Assembly (NCBI RefSeq): GCF_026745355.1
Contig: NC_079206.1
Location: 41,275,536-41,339,535, forward strand
Origin: Beta vulgaris subsp. vulgaris
Lineage: Eukaryota > Streptophyta > Magnoliopsida > Caryophyllales > Amaranthaceae
Reading direction: 5' to 3'
Length of the DNA: 64,000 bases
In this document: positions 11,335 through 25,002 of the stretch, in pieces
Position numbering within the stretch: the first letter of the stretch is position 1
How the letters are laid out: each line of letters begins with the position of its first letter
The notes under the pieces: model-generated
The model's input: the letters and a program-made list of their open reading frames with translations, nothing else
Database searches by the model: none
Told to the model about the DNA's origin: nothing
Made by a program: the position numbers and the translations under genes

Positions 11335-13389
11335 TGTTGAGTCATGTAGTTTTTATGATTGTAAACAAATGATGATTATCTAACTAACATATGTGTTTGA
11401 GATGTGCATATTACATTAACATGAAACAAGTCATCAAAGGTTGAATATATCACATCATGAAGGTTTTCCAACAAGTGAAGTTCCTATAAGGAACACAAAC
11501 AGAGCGGTTCCTAGGTACGTCCAATGAGGAACATTGAATATGTAATTCTGGAGCAGTTCCTGAGTGGGAGCAGCAATATAACGTTTCAGAGTTGAAACAA
11601 GAAGTTCCTGAGAAGGAACTATGAGTGCGAAGTTTCTTAAAGGAACTAGCACACTGAAGTTCCAAAGGTGAGCTATCAACATGCGGTTCTTGAGTTGGAG
11701 CAGCATGGAGCATGAAGGCGAAAATATGAGTTTATTTTCTAGGATTCATGTAAGTATGTGGAAACTGAAAGGTAATGGAACAAGTCTAAAGGAACTCGTA
11801 AGGCAAAGGAACTGTGGAACTTAGAGTCAAAAGTATTTAAGAGTCAATAAATCTTGCATATTATTATAAGAATTTATTTAGAGTTTTTTCTTAATAAATC
11901 TCTACTTTTTAATTATTTATAAATAATATGCATTGGTTGTTTTAGGATAGTTTTGTTTTAAAATAAAAGATAAGTTTTAGTTTTAAAATAAAAGATAAGT
12001 TTTAATAAATAGGTTTGATAAAATCGGTTTCTTTAGAAATCTGATTTTAATTAATTTAATTTTATCTTTTAGTTTTTTCGAAAATAAAAGCCTAGATTTA
12101 TGATGCGTATAATGAGTGTTGTTAAAGAAATTGTCTGTCTGTTCCTCTCTAAGGAACAGACGTGGTAGTATATTAATCTAAGTTAAAGGAGCTAACTATT
12201 AAAAGGAACTAGTCTTAGGATGAAGCATTACAACGGCATAGTTATGTCAGTTGAGTAAATTATGCCTAGATTATAGGTAACCGTTTTTATTTAAGGAAAA
12301 ATCTGATTTTAAGGAAAAGATTTTATTTTTCCAAAGATAATAAAAAATAATTTTTGGTTTTTATGAAAATATTTTAAAGAGAATATTTTTAGTAAAAGGA
12401 TTTTATTTTGGTATTAATAATTAAAATGTTTTTAATTAAAATCAGATTTTCAAATTAATGCTTAAAGTAGTTGCTAAAATTAAGGAGCAGCAACTTAATT
12501 CTCTCCCACGTTTAATAGTGATCATGGAGATCATGGGATGATTGAGGAACGTGTTCCTCCGAGTAAGGAACATCATGGGTTAATGGTTTAGCCACTAACA
12601 CAAGATTAATCCCACGTTCATTCTAAAAGACTGCTATAAATATACAAGTTCTTTAAGTTTCAAATTGTCTGACTTTAAGGAGTCACAGCAACGGGTGTCT
12701 GACTTTTATTAGTCACACCAACGGGTATCTGAATTTTATTAGTCACACCAACGTGTGTCTGACTAGTGTCTTTCCATAGTGTTAGACTTATGTCATTCCT
12801 TAAGTTTGGCTTAAGGAATAGCATTACAAAAGAAATATATTTTCTATTCCTTGTTTGAGTCAGTGCCTATGAGTTTCAAGTTCATACGAGTGTCATGTTC
12901 CTTTACAGTTATTCGGTTTCTATATACTAGAGTTAAACCAAATTATCAAGCGTCTGTATTTGAGTTTGGGGTTAAAGGGTTTAAGTGAACTCTTGTGATC
13001 GATGGGAACTTGGTAAAGCGTTTGAGTGAATTCTTATATCAAGTTCGAGTTAGGAACTTGAGTAAGTTCGAGTTTGGAACTTGAATAATTGTTGTGTATG
13101 CGTAGACTTAGGGTGAAGTCTATCCAGGGGTGAACGGTTTGAGTAAACCTTTTGTAAAGAGTTGTGCGAACTCTTGAAAGACTTAGAGTTAAGTCTTGAG
13201 TATAGAGTGGAGATTTCCTATTATAGTGAAGAGTTTAAATCCTGAGTAGGTCGTGGTTTTTCTTCTTGTATTGAGATAAGTTTCACGTAAAAATCTCTCT
13301 TGCACTTTCAATTCCGCATTATTTGGGCAATAAGTTACACACTACAATTCACCCCCCCCCCCTCTTGTAGTGTTCCTAGTGAAATAACA
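11335..13389 (+). repeat. 3' LTR of the LARD
   Basis: It is 2,055 bp, starts TGTTGAGTCATGTAG and ends GTGAAATAACA, and is colinear with the 5' LTR. Differences include many one-base indels as well as substitutions (for example the poly-C run at 13,350, which is longer than at 7,098). The 5-bp TSD follows at 13,390. Confidence 0.85.
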
Positions 13390-14527
13390 CCCACCTTTGA
13401 AGACCCCAAACAGTTATGTGAGATTTGCACAATTGGGAAGCAAGCTAGACTTCCGTTCCATAAGGGATTTTCTTGGAGAGCAAAATCACCCTTAGAAATG
13501 GTACAAACAGATATATGTGGACCATTTTAAGTAGAATCTTGAGGAGGTAATCGTTATTTTATTACCTTTATTGATGATTATAGCAAGAAATTATGGGTGT
13601 ACATGCAAAAGGAGAAAGCAACTGCATTTGAAACATTCATGCGATTTAAGGCTCGAGTAGAGTTAGAATGCGGACGTAAGATGAAAACACTTAGATATGA
13701 CAGAAGGGGTGAATACACGTCAAATGCGTCCAAGGATTTTTGTAGAAACGCAGGAGTACGACAATAATTTACAGCTTCCTATACTCCACAACAAAATGGG
13801 ATTGCCGAAAGAAAGAATTGGACAATTCTAGACATGACAAGAAGCATCTTGAAAGAGAGAGGATTGCCGAAGCAATTATGGGCAGAAGTTGTTGCATGGG
13901 GTACTTATATTCTAAATCGCTGCCATACAAAAAGTATGAAAAATATGACTCCACAAGTAGCATGGAGTGATGAGAAGCCTAATATTGAACATTTGCGAGT
14001 ATTTGGGTGCATTGCTTATGCTCAAATACATGAGGTAAGGAGGAAGAAGTTAGATGATTGAGGTGAGAAGTGTATGTTTATTGGATATAATGAACGATCC
14101 AAAGCTTACAAACTCTACAATCCAATGACTGGAAAATTGATTGACAATAGAAATCTAATATTTAACGAAGGAGAATCATAGAAATGGAATAATCAAGGAA
14201 AAGAAGTTGAACATGTTATATTTGAAGAATACAACAATAATAAGACTACATAGACAACCTCCGAAAATAATCAACCTATGACACCTTCATCCCAGATAAA
14301 AGACAATGAGCCAAACTCGCCTACATCTGGAGGATCAACCTCGTTGTCAAGAAGACTCGTGAAATGAGAAGCCTTATAAATATCTAAGAAGAGACATATG
14401 AAGTTGACGAACTTTTATTTTGCCTATATGCAGACCATGAACCCATCAATTTGAAGAAGTTGTTGGAGAAGAAGGATGGATATCTGCTATGAAAGAGGAG
14501 ATGCACTCAATTGAGAAAAATGATACA
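13390..14527 (+). pseudogene. Copia integrase remnant of the host element
   Basis: The frame resumes after the LARD with TFEDPKQLCEICTIGKQARL, the integrase zinc-finger C-X2-C and GKQ box. It continues through QTDICGPF (first catalytic D), FITFIDDYSKKLWVYM, TPQQNGIAERKN (catalytic E) and LRVFGCIAYAQI. In-frame stops occur at about 13,528, 13,766, 14,059 and 14,179. The C-terminal end reads into a Ser/Pro-rich linker and stops at K-N-D-T, where the solo LTR entered. Confidence 0.85.
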
Positions 14528-17034
14528 TGTAATCCCCCGTAAATTTATCGATTTTATAAATATATTATAGTATTAACTTAAAATAATTCATTAATTTATT
14601 TACAAGGTTGACTATTTTGAATGTCAAAGGAATTATTTTAAGGATTTAAGGAAGTTAAAATATTTTATTAAGGGATGTTTTGAAAAATATTTAAAATACT
14701 ATTTGGATTTGAAAAAAGAGTTTAAATGGGCTTGAGGAACACAAATACTAATTTGACTAGGAAAAGAACTTCTAGTTATGTTAAGAGTTATAAATCAGGA
14801 ATCCTATTCATCATTCAATAGTACTTAAAACCCAACTGCCTTTTCCTAAGCCCAAAGAGAACCATACTTTTAAATTCCTTTAAGCTCAAATAATTTACCC
14901 ACACAAAATTCTTTGTCCTCCCTCCTTAAAGAACCGACCACCTATTCTTTCTCCCTCTTCCACATTTTTCCTCTCCTTCTTCCTTTCTTCTCTTTCAAGA
15001 AATACTTTCTTCTTCAACAAGAAACTCTACAACTTCACAACACCACCACCACCGCCGACCACTGCTGCTGCCGCCGCTACCTTGGTGATGTCGGTGCCTT
15101 CTTCCTTGTTCTTCTTCTTGTGTTGGTTTGATTACTTTTCTTCTTCCTCAAGTTTTGATTAAATATTATGTTTTTATGTTTTGTTTTAGTACTAATTATG
15201 ATAAAAAGCTTTAATTTATTGTTTTAATGATGAATCTATCATTATATAAATTATGTATTGAAAGAATAAAATTTCAGATTTGATTATTATGCTTAAATTG
15301 GATTTTTAATTATCAAAGCATGGATTTTTAGGGTGTTAAAGATTAAAAAATCATAATAGCATGTTATAAACTATGAAATTGATTAAACTTATGAATTTAA
15401 GCATGTTTAAGTATGTTTAATGAGAGTTTTAATAAATTATAAGTTGCTGTAACTTTAGATAAGTTGTTATTAATGGAGTTTTATGGATTTTAATGACTAG
15501 TATATATAGTAGTATTATGCTAGGGAATATAAGTAATTTAAGTTTTAATGATGAAAACAACTTATAAATATTGTTTAAAGGGAATTTAAAGTATTTTAAA
15601 GTTGCTGGAATTTATTTGGAGTATTCATTATAAATTATATTGGTTGTTTTAGGCGGAGATTCCTCTGTAGGCGACATCAAAAGTTGTTAAAGTGACCTAT
15701 CAATTTGTCTACACAAGGTAATTACTTACCTATGTGTTATTTGATGTAGTATCATGATTTTAGGAAGGAAAATTTATCTAAAATCATGTATAGGAACTTT
15801 GTACGTATATGATTGTTATTATGTTGGATTTTACATTTTTTATGTCTCTATGCGAACATGTTAAGTATGATATTTAATTATGAAATTGATATCATGTTTG
15901 TATGGAATATTGATACAAGCATGTTGTTTGAGAACTTTATTTATTAATTCACATGGGGGAAGTAATATATTTATTAGTTGGATCATGATTGAATCATGTG
16001 TTCCCTTAATATTTTTTTTTTATTTTCACTACTCTATGAGGATTGTGGGCCTTATTTGGTAAGTTTATAATTTATGCCTTTGAAAGTTAAGTTGGTTGTT
16101 GGCTAGGTTCAACAAATAAGAAAGATTGGAGTAAAGAAGGAATTAATCATAGGTTGTAAGTTGTATGATCACTTATTTAATCCTAAGATAAAATGAATGA
16201 AGTTGTGGATGTTTGATTATATATTATCGGTGTTGCTTGTGTGTGATAACAAGTAATAATTGGTAAATCATGTAAATTGAAACTTGGATAGTAATAAATT
16301 TTAGACTGGTGCACGTGTGAAGTTGGACAATCAGGAGTTGGGGTACATGGTGAGCATGCCGTGAGTTTTTCTGGGAATCAGATTGCTCATCGTTCCTATT
16401 TTTATTTAAAAGGTTCCTCAATATCGTAGGTCATTTGAAATACGGAGCCGCGCCCGTATTTCATCTTCCTAGGTGAAGGCTGATTTTTAGTTAGACAACT
16501 CGGTCCAATGACTATTCCATTAAAGTAATAAAAAGGTTGTTAAAGTTTAATTCAGTAAAATTTATTTGCAGATCGTTATATTGTTATTTATCTCTACTTA
16601 ATAATTATTAGTATCATGTTAGGAATGTTTATTTATTATTATGTAGTACTCAGCTTTGCTAATTACGTGCTTTATTTGTATGTATTGATCATGACTTTAC
16701 CTTATTATGTAGTGCATTGACATCTGTAGGTGTGCAAATGATTCAACATGGGGTTTTAGAATGGAGAGCTTGTGTAGCAGATTGATCTATTTATTATTTT
16801 AGTGGATACATTTATATTTAAGTTTGGTTTGAAGTTAAAGTTAACAATGTTGTTTGATTTTAAAGTTATTTCGTGATTTATTATATTTCAATTCCGAAAT
16901 TCGGTTATATGTTTTCCGCTGCAAAATTATGAATAGGCCGATACGTTATCACACGGGCGATAATGCTTTGATGATTCTCTAAATTTTATATTGAAAATGT
17001 ATTTTAGAACAGAGAGAATTATCGGGGTGTTACA
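14528..17034 (+). repeat. Solo LTR of a Gypsy-type element
   Basis: It begins TGTAATCCCCCGTAAATTT, ends TTATCGGGGTGTTACA, and is flanked by the perfect TSD ATACA (14,523-14,527 and 17,035-17,039). Removing it restores the host Copia frame (…N-D-T-W-E-M-A-T…). No internal domain or second LTR is present, so it is the product of LTR-LTR recombination. The same family occurs at 673-1,711 and, inverted and shorter, at 55,879-57,779 beside a chromovirus pol, which identifies its lineage. Confidence 0.9.
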
Positions 17035-17449
17035 ATACATGGGAGATGGCTACATTGCAAAAGGGCCACAAGGCTATAGGAGTAAAATGGGTTTACAAGA
17101 TCAAAAGAGGTGCAGATGGAGGCATCAATAGATACAAAGCAAGACTTTTAGCAAAAGGATACAAGCAAAAGTATGGTGTTGATTATGATGAAGTATATTT
17201 GCTCCTGTAGCTCGTTTATATACTTTAGAATGATGATATCACTTACAAGACATCACAAATGGAAGATATATCAACTTGATGTCAAGTTTGCATTTTTAAA
17301 TGGAGTTAGGAAGAAGAAGTTTATATAGAATAACCATAAGGGTTTATGATCAAGGGGCAAGAAGATAAAGTGTATCGTTTGGAAACGACACTTTATGAGT
17401 TAAAGCAGCTCCTCGTGCATGGAACTCACGCATTGATTTATATTTAATG
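17035..17449 (+). pseudogene. Copia reverse transcriptase, N-terminal remnant
   Basis: The pieces read WEMATLQKGHKAIGVKWVYK, then IKRGADGGINRYKARLLAKG, then KVYRLETTLYELKQ. This is the usual start of Copia RT, with frameshifts and stops between. The last codons before the CACTA insertion read D-L-Y-L-M. The continuation (H-N-G-F-V-K-C-P) is at 34,915. Confidence 0.85.
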
Positions 17450-17459
17450 CACTAGAGGA

Positions 17460-17700
17460 AAAAACTAGAAGGGTTGCGCTTTAAGGATTGCGTTTTTTAG
17501 AAAACGCAGCCCTTAAGTTTGAAGGGTTGCAGTTAACCAAAAAACGAAACCCTTTTGATACGAAGGGCTGTGATTTTTAAGGTAACCGCAACCCTTTACG
17601 TGAAGGGTTGCAATTTTCCAAATAATCGCAACCCTTCTGTAATGCAGGGTTGCGATTTAATGACGCCCACAACCCTTGTGGTGAAGGGCTAAACGCATCC
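17460..17700 (+). repeat. Left subterminal repeats of the large CACTA element
   Basis: About eight copies of a 10-11-bp motif (AAGGGTTGCG, AACCGCAACCC and variants) occur every 25-40 bp in alternating orientation. The same motif fills 34,715-34,880 at the other end. In En/Spm-like elements such arrays bind transposase. Confidence 0.75.
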
Positions 17701-17724
17701 CTTCCCTTAAAAAAAAAAAAAAAA

Positions 17725-18110
17725 ATGCGCGCACACTTTATTACTAAAAACTACACGAATTTCCCTCGCTCACTTTACTCACTCACTTACTCCCTCTCAC
17801 TCCTCGCTCACTTACACACACCTTCACTCTCTCCTTTCCTCTCCTCTCCTCTCCTCTTCACCACAAGAGCCCTAATTCAATCACCGACCACGCACACCTT
17901 CACTCTCTCCTCACTTACTCCCTCTCACTTCTCACTCACTTAAGCCACCTTCACTCTCTCCACTTCTAGTTGCGGGTTTCTCCTTCGTTCATTGCATGCG
18001 CCACCACCACGCACCACCACCACGACGCAGCACCACCTTCACTCTCTCCTCCTCTTTCGGTAATTGTTGATTTTCGAGCTAAGGGTGTTAGTTGTTATTT
18101 TTACTTTCAT
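17725..18110 (+). other. Pyrimidine-rich block inside CACTA, no gene recognised
   Basis: TCACTCACTTACTCCCTCTC and CTCTCCTCTCCTCTCC words dominate, followed by CACCACCACGACGCAGCACC. It resembles a plant 5' leader. A short open frame (17,650-17,943) exists only because the tract lacks stops. Confidence 0.45.
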
Positions 18111-18124
18111 TTTGATTACTACAA

Positions 18125-18310
18125 AATATTCGTTTAAGTGTGTTAGAGGGTGGGGGAGGGTGGGGGTGGGCAAGGGGGCTGGGGAGGATGGGCAGGGGGT
18201 GTGGGAGAGTGGGCAGGGGTGGGGAGGGTGTGTGTGGAGGTGAGGGAGGGGCTAGGAAGGGGGTGGTAAGGGTGTGTGTGGTTGTGCGCAGGGGGTGGTG
18301 AGGGTGTTGT
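18125..18310 (+). repeat. G-rich minisatellite
   Basis: Irregular GGGTGGGGG, GGGCAGGGG and GGGAGGG words run on the plus strand. Runs of three or more G separated by one to seven bases occur many times, the pattern that can form G-quadruplexes. Confidence 0.65.
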
Positions 18311-18784
18311 TTTTATTTAAAGTTGCTTTTCTTAACTGATATTATGTGAATAAATGTGCAATGCGAGTTTTGTTAATTGTAGGAAACGAGACTAAGCAAT
18401 GATAAAATAAAGTTCCAACTATCTCTTCTCTCTTCTTTTTTCGTCACTGGTGCTAAGAGGTATAATGTTTAATTTTTTTGCATATTTTTTTTTTGTTTGA
18501 TTTGTTGATGATTTAGATAAAGTTGTCACGTGTTTCAATTTGATTAAAGTTATGATATTTATTGATGTATGTATGTTTCTTGATATGAGATTGGATGAAA
18601 ACACTTTAGTTTATCTATCATATGCCTAAATACCCGTACTTATTAGGAGTAAGTCTTGAATAGTCCCCGATTTGGGACTGTTCTTGGCTGTTTGATCTCA
18701 CTTAGGTAGTGAATTTGTGTCTTCTTTACAATTCTGAGGAAGTCTTGGCTTATCGTTTCTCTACATTGTTCTCTTGATACATAT

Positions 18785-19224
18785 GTGCAGGCAGGTGGAG
18801 AGGTGGGTAGGGAGGTGAGCAGGGGGTTAGGGAGGTGTGTGCAGGGAGGGGGAGGTGGTCAGGGGTGTGGTGGCGAGGGGTATGTGTAGGGTGTGGTGTG
18901 GTGTGGTGTGCTGGGGAGGTGGGCAGGGGTGTGGGAGGTGGGTAGGTGTGTAGTGGGCAGTGGTGGGTGTGCGGAGGTGCAGGGTGGGTAGCAACTTTGT
19001 CGTCCCTGCACACACCCACACCTGCCGACCCATGCCCACCCCTGCCCACTCATGCACACCCATGCCCACCCTTTCCACCCACACCCTATACCCACCCACA
19101 CCCCTGCCCACCACAACCCTGCCCACCACACCCCTCCCATATCCCACCCCCACACCCACCTCCTTTCCCACACCCACCTCCCCAGTCGTGCACACCCCTC
19201 CCCAACCCCCTACACACCCCTCCC
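18785..19224 (+). repeat. G-rich then C-rich inverted minisatellite
   Basis: From 18,785 to 19,005 the strand is G-rich (GGTGGGCAGGGGTGTGGGAG and similar). From 19,010 to 19,224 it is the complementary C-rich type (CCACACCCCTGCCCACC). The two halves are imperfect inverted repeats. The C-rich half continues at 33,113 after the nested LTR element, so that element inserted into the array. Confidence 0.7.
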
Positions 19225-20203
19225 TATAACATCCCTGTCGACTCGAACCCTCCTTCGTTTAGCAAAACGGGGAATGGGGGAAAATCACGAGGATTCGACT
19301 CGACGAGAGGCGCTACCGCCGCACTTATCTCTTTGGAAATAAATGCAACGCTAGACTAAAATATACTAAACTCCAATTCATTAATCCTTACAATCAAGTA
19401 AATCGTTCATTAAACATTACTAAATACTTAAGTGTTTCAAAATTTCAACGGGAGCTAAATTATAAGCTAAGTGGATGACAACTCTAAATGATCTCCCTTT
19501 TGTTCCCCCGTCGATCACCCACCTGCACAAATTCATTGAAAAGAAACAAGAGAGACGAGCTCCCAAAAATCAGAAAAATTGAATAATTCCAATTCCATCC
19601 CATAACTACTTAAGTTGGAAATACTTTGTAAAATAGTAGGTTAATAGGTTTGGAAGTCATAGCACATATACATATACTATGGGTAATCACATAATTAATT
19701 CAATTAATCCAGTAATTCAAGGAGAGGAAAGAGAACTTAGTAAGGCGTGCTCAATCCAATGTAACCACTTACTTCAACATTGAAGGCCAGGGTCAATCCC
19801 CTGTAACCACCTACGGATAACATAATGGTCATAATAACAGAGTCCCTAGTGTGCACACCCCTTCGACTTGGATCACAACAAGATAGAAGGAAGACAATAA
19901 CAAAAAATTAGCTTAGTAACAAGATAAACCTGTAGGAGGGCGTACAGGACAACTTGTTCATCATTTCCCTCCGATATTTCACTTTAAGTGATTAAAAACT
20001 TTTAATTCAAGTCATCACATAAAATATGTACGCATTTACGTCGTCTTGTTCAATCAAGTGTGAACATATTTCATCCATCATAATCTCAATCCATTCATAG
20101 CGATTTTAATAACTCATTTCATAACACAATCGTCACTTGAGTTCATTTAGTACTCAAATTCATAATCACAAGTTCTTACTAATTCCAAATTTCATAAAAT
20201 TTC

Positions 20204-20884
<681 letters not shown>

Positions 20885-21962
20885 CATAAAATTACTAAAT
20901 CACATTAAACAGTTTTAATAATGTTATAATAAACATCTTTGTCATATCGTACATTGTCCATAGTCATGATTTAGAATTGACATCCATAGTCGTTGTCCAT
21001 TTGGTCCTTCATATTCATAATCCGCATTAAGTCGATAATCCATAATTATAGTCCATACTTATAAATTTTATAAACACATAATCACGTAAATATATCATTT
21101 TACGCTAACGGTATCTATGTTTAGATGGACATCGAAGATTACCTCGTGAAGCATGCCCAAAAGTTAAGTTCGCGAACGGATTAACACTCTTGATATTCCT
21201 CGTCTATGCAATCGGGGTCTATAATAGATATTAACGAAATCTAAGTTAGTTCCTAAATAACCCCTTTTTACATATGTATATAAAATAGACGATTTAAATA
21301 ATCCCAATAACTTAAAGAAATTCTTAATGATATTAAGAGGGTTATAAATCAAGGTTTATGGTTTTCAAATCATTTTTGAAATCATTTTAAGTACTCATAA
21401 AAATTACTTCAACTTTATTTCATGAACTTAAACAATTATTTGAAAACTAACTTTAATATACTCATTGTATTTTAGAAAATCAAGAAACATTTTCAAGTTA
21501 TAAAAGACTAAATCGTTTAATCTAAAATACACCATCTGGATAAAGCAAGTTACCTTAGGAAAGTTGTTGATTTTGTTTTAAAAATAAAGTAAACAAATGA
21601 AACTAATTAAAAACTCAAATAAGCAAAAAAGGAAAAAGGAAAAGATGAGTTTTAAAAAGAATTCAGTTTCTCAACTGAGAAACGAGACAAGGAGGAACAA
21701 AAGAAGAGAGCGAGAATAGGGGAGACGAATCAGGAGAGGGTGGTGCCGGTTTTTCGATGGCTCGGTGAGCGTCGGTGGACAAGGCGCCACGAAAAGGTTG
21801 GGTTCAAGGGTGGCTGGCGCGGTTCGCGACAGCAGAGGTGTTGTAGAGGCGCCGCAAAGGGGGAGGCAAGGCTGGTGGTTGGCGTGGGTTTTAGGGGCTT
21901 GGTGGTTCAATTGGTGGTTCAGATGGTTTTCGGCGGTGGTGCGGTGGTTAATAGAAACAGAG

Positions 21963-24455
21963 TTTAATACTCCGTATTTTTGGAATTAATTCGTAATAAT
22001 TAAGAAAATATAAAGAAGTTAATAAAAAGGATTTTAGTAGTATTTATACAATAATAAGAATATAATAATATTAATACGAGCCGGTTGTGTTAATTTCGGA
22101 TTTATAAAGGTTAAACCGAGTTCACCCGATCTAGAGTTACCACTTTTAGAAGGCTCTAAAAAGGAAAAGAAGAGGAGAAAATTTTGAGAAACCCTAAATT
22201 TTCCTTTCTCCCTCAGCTGTCATCTGCCTTCCTTCTCCTCTCTCAATTTCTCTCTCCTCTCTAGCTGGTCTTCTCTCTCGCGCTGCTCTTCATCTTCTCT
22301 CTCGTATCTCTTGTCCCTCCCTCGCCGTTCGTCTCTTCTTCGTCCCCTTGCTGGATTCCATCGCGGATCCTCGTCGAGGCTGCTGGGCGTGCGGAGACGA
22401 GCGCACGAGCGAAGGCTGTGCGGCGTTCGAGACGAGCGGGCGGGTTTGTACGAAGGGAGTTCGAAGATCGAACGAGTTGTGACGAGCAACGACGTGTGAG
22501 GGCTGCGAGCGACGAGAGATCTGGTGCGAGGCTCGGGTGCGAGCAGGACGGGGCGTTGCGCGACGAAGCTCGAAGCGTGCGCGAGGCTGCTGCTGTGCGA
22601 ATCGAGGGCTGGTTCGAGCGTAGCCGTGCGGCTGTTGTGGTAGTGCGTGGGGTTGTGTGCCGTTGCCGAAAATCGATCGCCGGAACTTGATTTCCGGCGA
22701 GCTTAACAGTATAAAACATTTTAATATATTGGATATATTATATTAAGTTTAATTATGATTTATGTTTTCATAATTATGTTAAATTATAATTAGTTAATTA
22801 ATAATTCAAGTTAATGAGTTCATTTTATTATTCTGACTATAATTGCGAATATAACTTTGGACATAATACTGGATTGGACCTAAGAGTTTTGGATATAAGA
22901 TTTTGGACATAAAACATGGTTGGACTTATAATTTAATTGGTTTGGCAAAGATAGTGGACTAATGACACTAACTAATATTAGTATGTTCACTAGCTTTGAC
23001 TCCTAAAAGACGTTAAACTCTTTATAATAGAAAAGTAACAAAAATCTTAAACAAGGGTTTAGTTATCGTTTATTCGAATTATTAAACCGTATAGTCTTAG
23101 TTACGTAGTAGTTGTTAATATTACCAACGACGTAGCACTAAAGCTTTTATTTAACGGTTTAGGTCCCAATTTCATAACGGAACGTTCGATTAAGACAGCG
23201 AAAATTCTCCGTTACAAGGTACGTACGCGTACCAGTTTAATCCCAAGTATTAGTATCATGATTAGGTTGCAATCTATGTTATTGGAACCTAAAGCATGAT
23301 AGGGAACGTTTGATTGATTGAGATTGTCTGGTTAGACATTTGTAATTGAAATCGATATGTTGCATTGGAATGCGTAATTCTATCGTAGTATAAACAGAGC
23401 ATTTTTAATCTATCCATAGTGTAACAAGGTTGTTACAAGAGATATGATTCGAGCATTTAACTAAGAGGACAGGTAAATGATTCTATGTATCCATAGTGTA
23501 ACAGAGTGTTTACAAGAGATACGATTTGAGCATTTTAATAAGAGAACAGGTAAATGATTCTATGTATCCATAGTGTAACAAGAGTGTTACAAGAGATACG
23601 ATTTGAGCATTGTAATAAGAGAACAGGTAAATGATATATGTGGTTATGAAATGAATGGTTAATATTAAAATGAATTATGGCAATATCTTGTAGCTGGACT
23701 CCCTACAAGTGATGAACAATGGGGGAGTGTGGGACTTGTCCTACGCTCCTACGCAGGCCTACTGTGACGACAGTAGTGTCCTTATATTTTTGACACTCAA
23801 GTAGGCGGAAGGTTCCGTTCGATCTTGGGGGTATGCATACTAAGGTGATGGGTGTGAGACGGAACAAAACCGTATTTGCATTTCATCTAACAGACCTAGT
23901 GTCTGTTAAGGATTCAGTAGCCCGTATGATTCTAGTAAGATGACGGTGCCCGTTCGATGCCAATTAAAGATTAAAGATTAAAGGTTAAAGGATGTAACAT
24001 ATGTAGCATCATGCTTAAGATTGTTCATGTGTGCATCATTTATGTAAATGTATTCAATGGTTCATTACGTACTCAGCATAGCTGATTGTGTGTTATTATG
24101 TGTTTGATGAACTGCGATGAACCATTGATGCTACAATGGGGAGCAGACTAGGTGTGCTGGTGCTGCTGCATAATCTCGAGCATACGGGGACTAGGCTTGG
24201 TATTTACTTAAAGCATTTTGAAATAAGTATTATTGGTTTTTCTAAGACTTATATAATGGTTTGTGGTTTGAATGAAAGGGGTCATTGATGATTCCCGAGT
24301 TGTATTTATATTTTAATTCCGCTGCATTTTAGTTTTCAAGAATGTTTTAAGTTATCGTTAACTCTATTATGCCTTGCGTTCCATCGCGCGGCGGTAACGC
24401 CCCGAGGTCGACGGACGTAGCAGTGGTAGCGCGTGTGGATTTTTGGGGTGTTACA
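21963..24455 (+). repeat. 5' LTR of the Tekay element
   Basis: It includes a GC-rich CGAGCG-type block at 22,290-22,690 and a triplicated block of about 80 bp at 23,410-23,630 (TATCCATAGTGTAACA…AGAGATACGATTTGAGCA). The CTCAGCATAGCTGATTGTGT block near 24,073 resembles that of the solo-LTR family, so the families are distantly related. Open frames in the GC-rich block are compositional. Confidence 0.92.
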
Positions 24456-24459
24456 AAAC

Positions 24460-24471
24460 TGGTATCAGACC
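24460..24471 (+). promoter_or_regulatory. Primer-binding site of the Tekay element
   Basis: TGGTATCAGACC begins four bases after the 5' LTR. It matches the initiator-Met tRNA complement except for the last two bases (GC expected). Confidence 0.8.
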
Positions 24472-25002
24472 GAAGGCTCTGAATTTCAAAGACGTTTTAA
24501 AAACGATTTCAAAATGGGTAGTATGGGATAGGAGCATATAGAACATATTATGTTATGTGCATTAAGTCATAGGAATGATTGCAAATGTGATTTCGTTTCG
24601 TGTCTTGAACGCAAATGTGTTGTTTGATTGTTCAATTGAAGTTGCGAACGATTCTTGCAATATTCGAAAATGAATAGGTAGAGAGGATGTACAAGGATGT
24701 TTCAAAAACGGTGTTGAACTAAAACCTTATTTTGCGACAAAACTATTTACTTGATTGAAACGATCGTTTTATCGCTTAAATACCTATACATATATGAATA
24801 TGTTTCAAAACCTTTAATGATACTTTATGATATTCCTTGTTATGGTGTGACGTCTCATGTGAGATGTTTGTGTTGCAAGTCAGTAAAGACTTAATATTTG
24901 TTCATGACAACTGCTTGCTATATGTGCAATGTGTACTGGTTAGGAAAGTACAGGATGATATGTGTGTCATTGAGATAGCTATTATGTTATTTTCAGCGTA
25001 GA

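Larger units (their letters stand above)
3396..13389 (+). mobile_element. Non-coding 10-kb LTR retrotransposon (LARD type)
   Basis: Two long LTRs begin TGTTGAG and end GTGAAATAACA. The 5' LTR is followed by a classical initiator-Met primer site (TGGTATCAGAGCC, 7,134). The 3' LTR is preceded by ATCAAAAAGGGGAAATTGTT, a Copia SIRE/Angela-style polypurine tract. TSDs are CCTAC (3,391-3,395) and CCCAC (13,390-13,394). The 4.2-kb interior has no open frame of useful length on either strand, so the element must have relied on proteins supplied in trans. A second purine tract (ACAAAAGGGGGAAGA, about 11,123) is like the extra tracts of SIRE elements and suggests a derivative of that lineage. This is inference from motifs only. 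Confidence 0.85.

Noticed and set aside
18750..19359. Several overlapping Pro/His- or Gly/Trp-rich open frames
   Set aside because: By-products of the C-rich and G-rich minisatellites; open in several frames at once.
21671..21989. Overlapping open frames on both strands left of the Tekay element
   Set aside because: They end at the Tekay insertion and lie within the minus-strand LTR; no conserved motif.
22220..22719. Arginine-rich open frames on both strands in the GC-rich LTR block, repeated at 30,012-30,534
   Set aside because: They overlap on opposite strands inside both Tekay LTRs, differ between the two copies and match no family.
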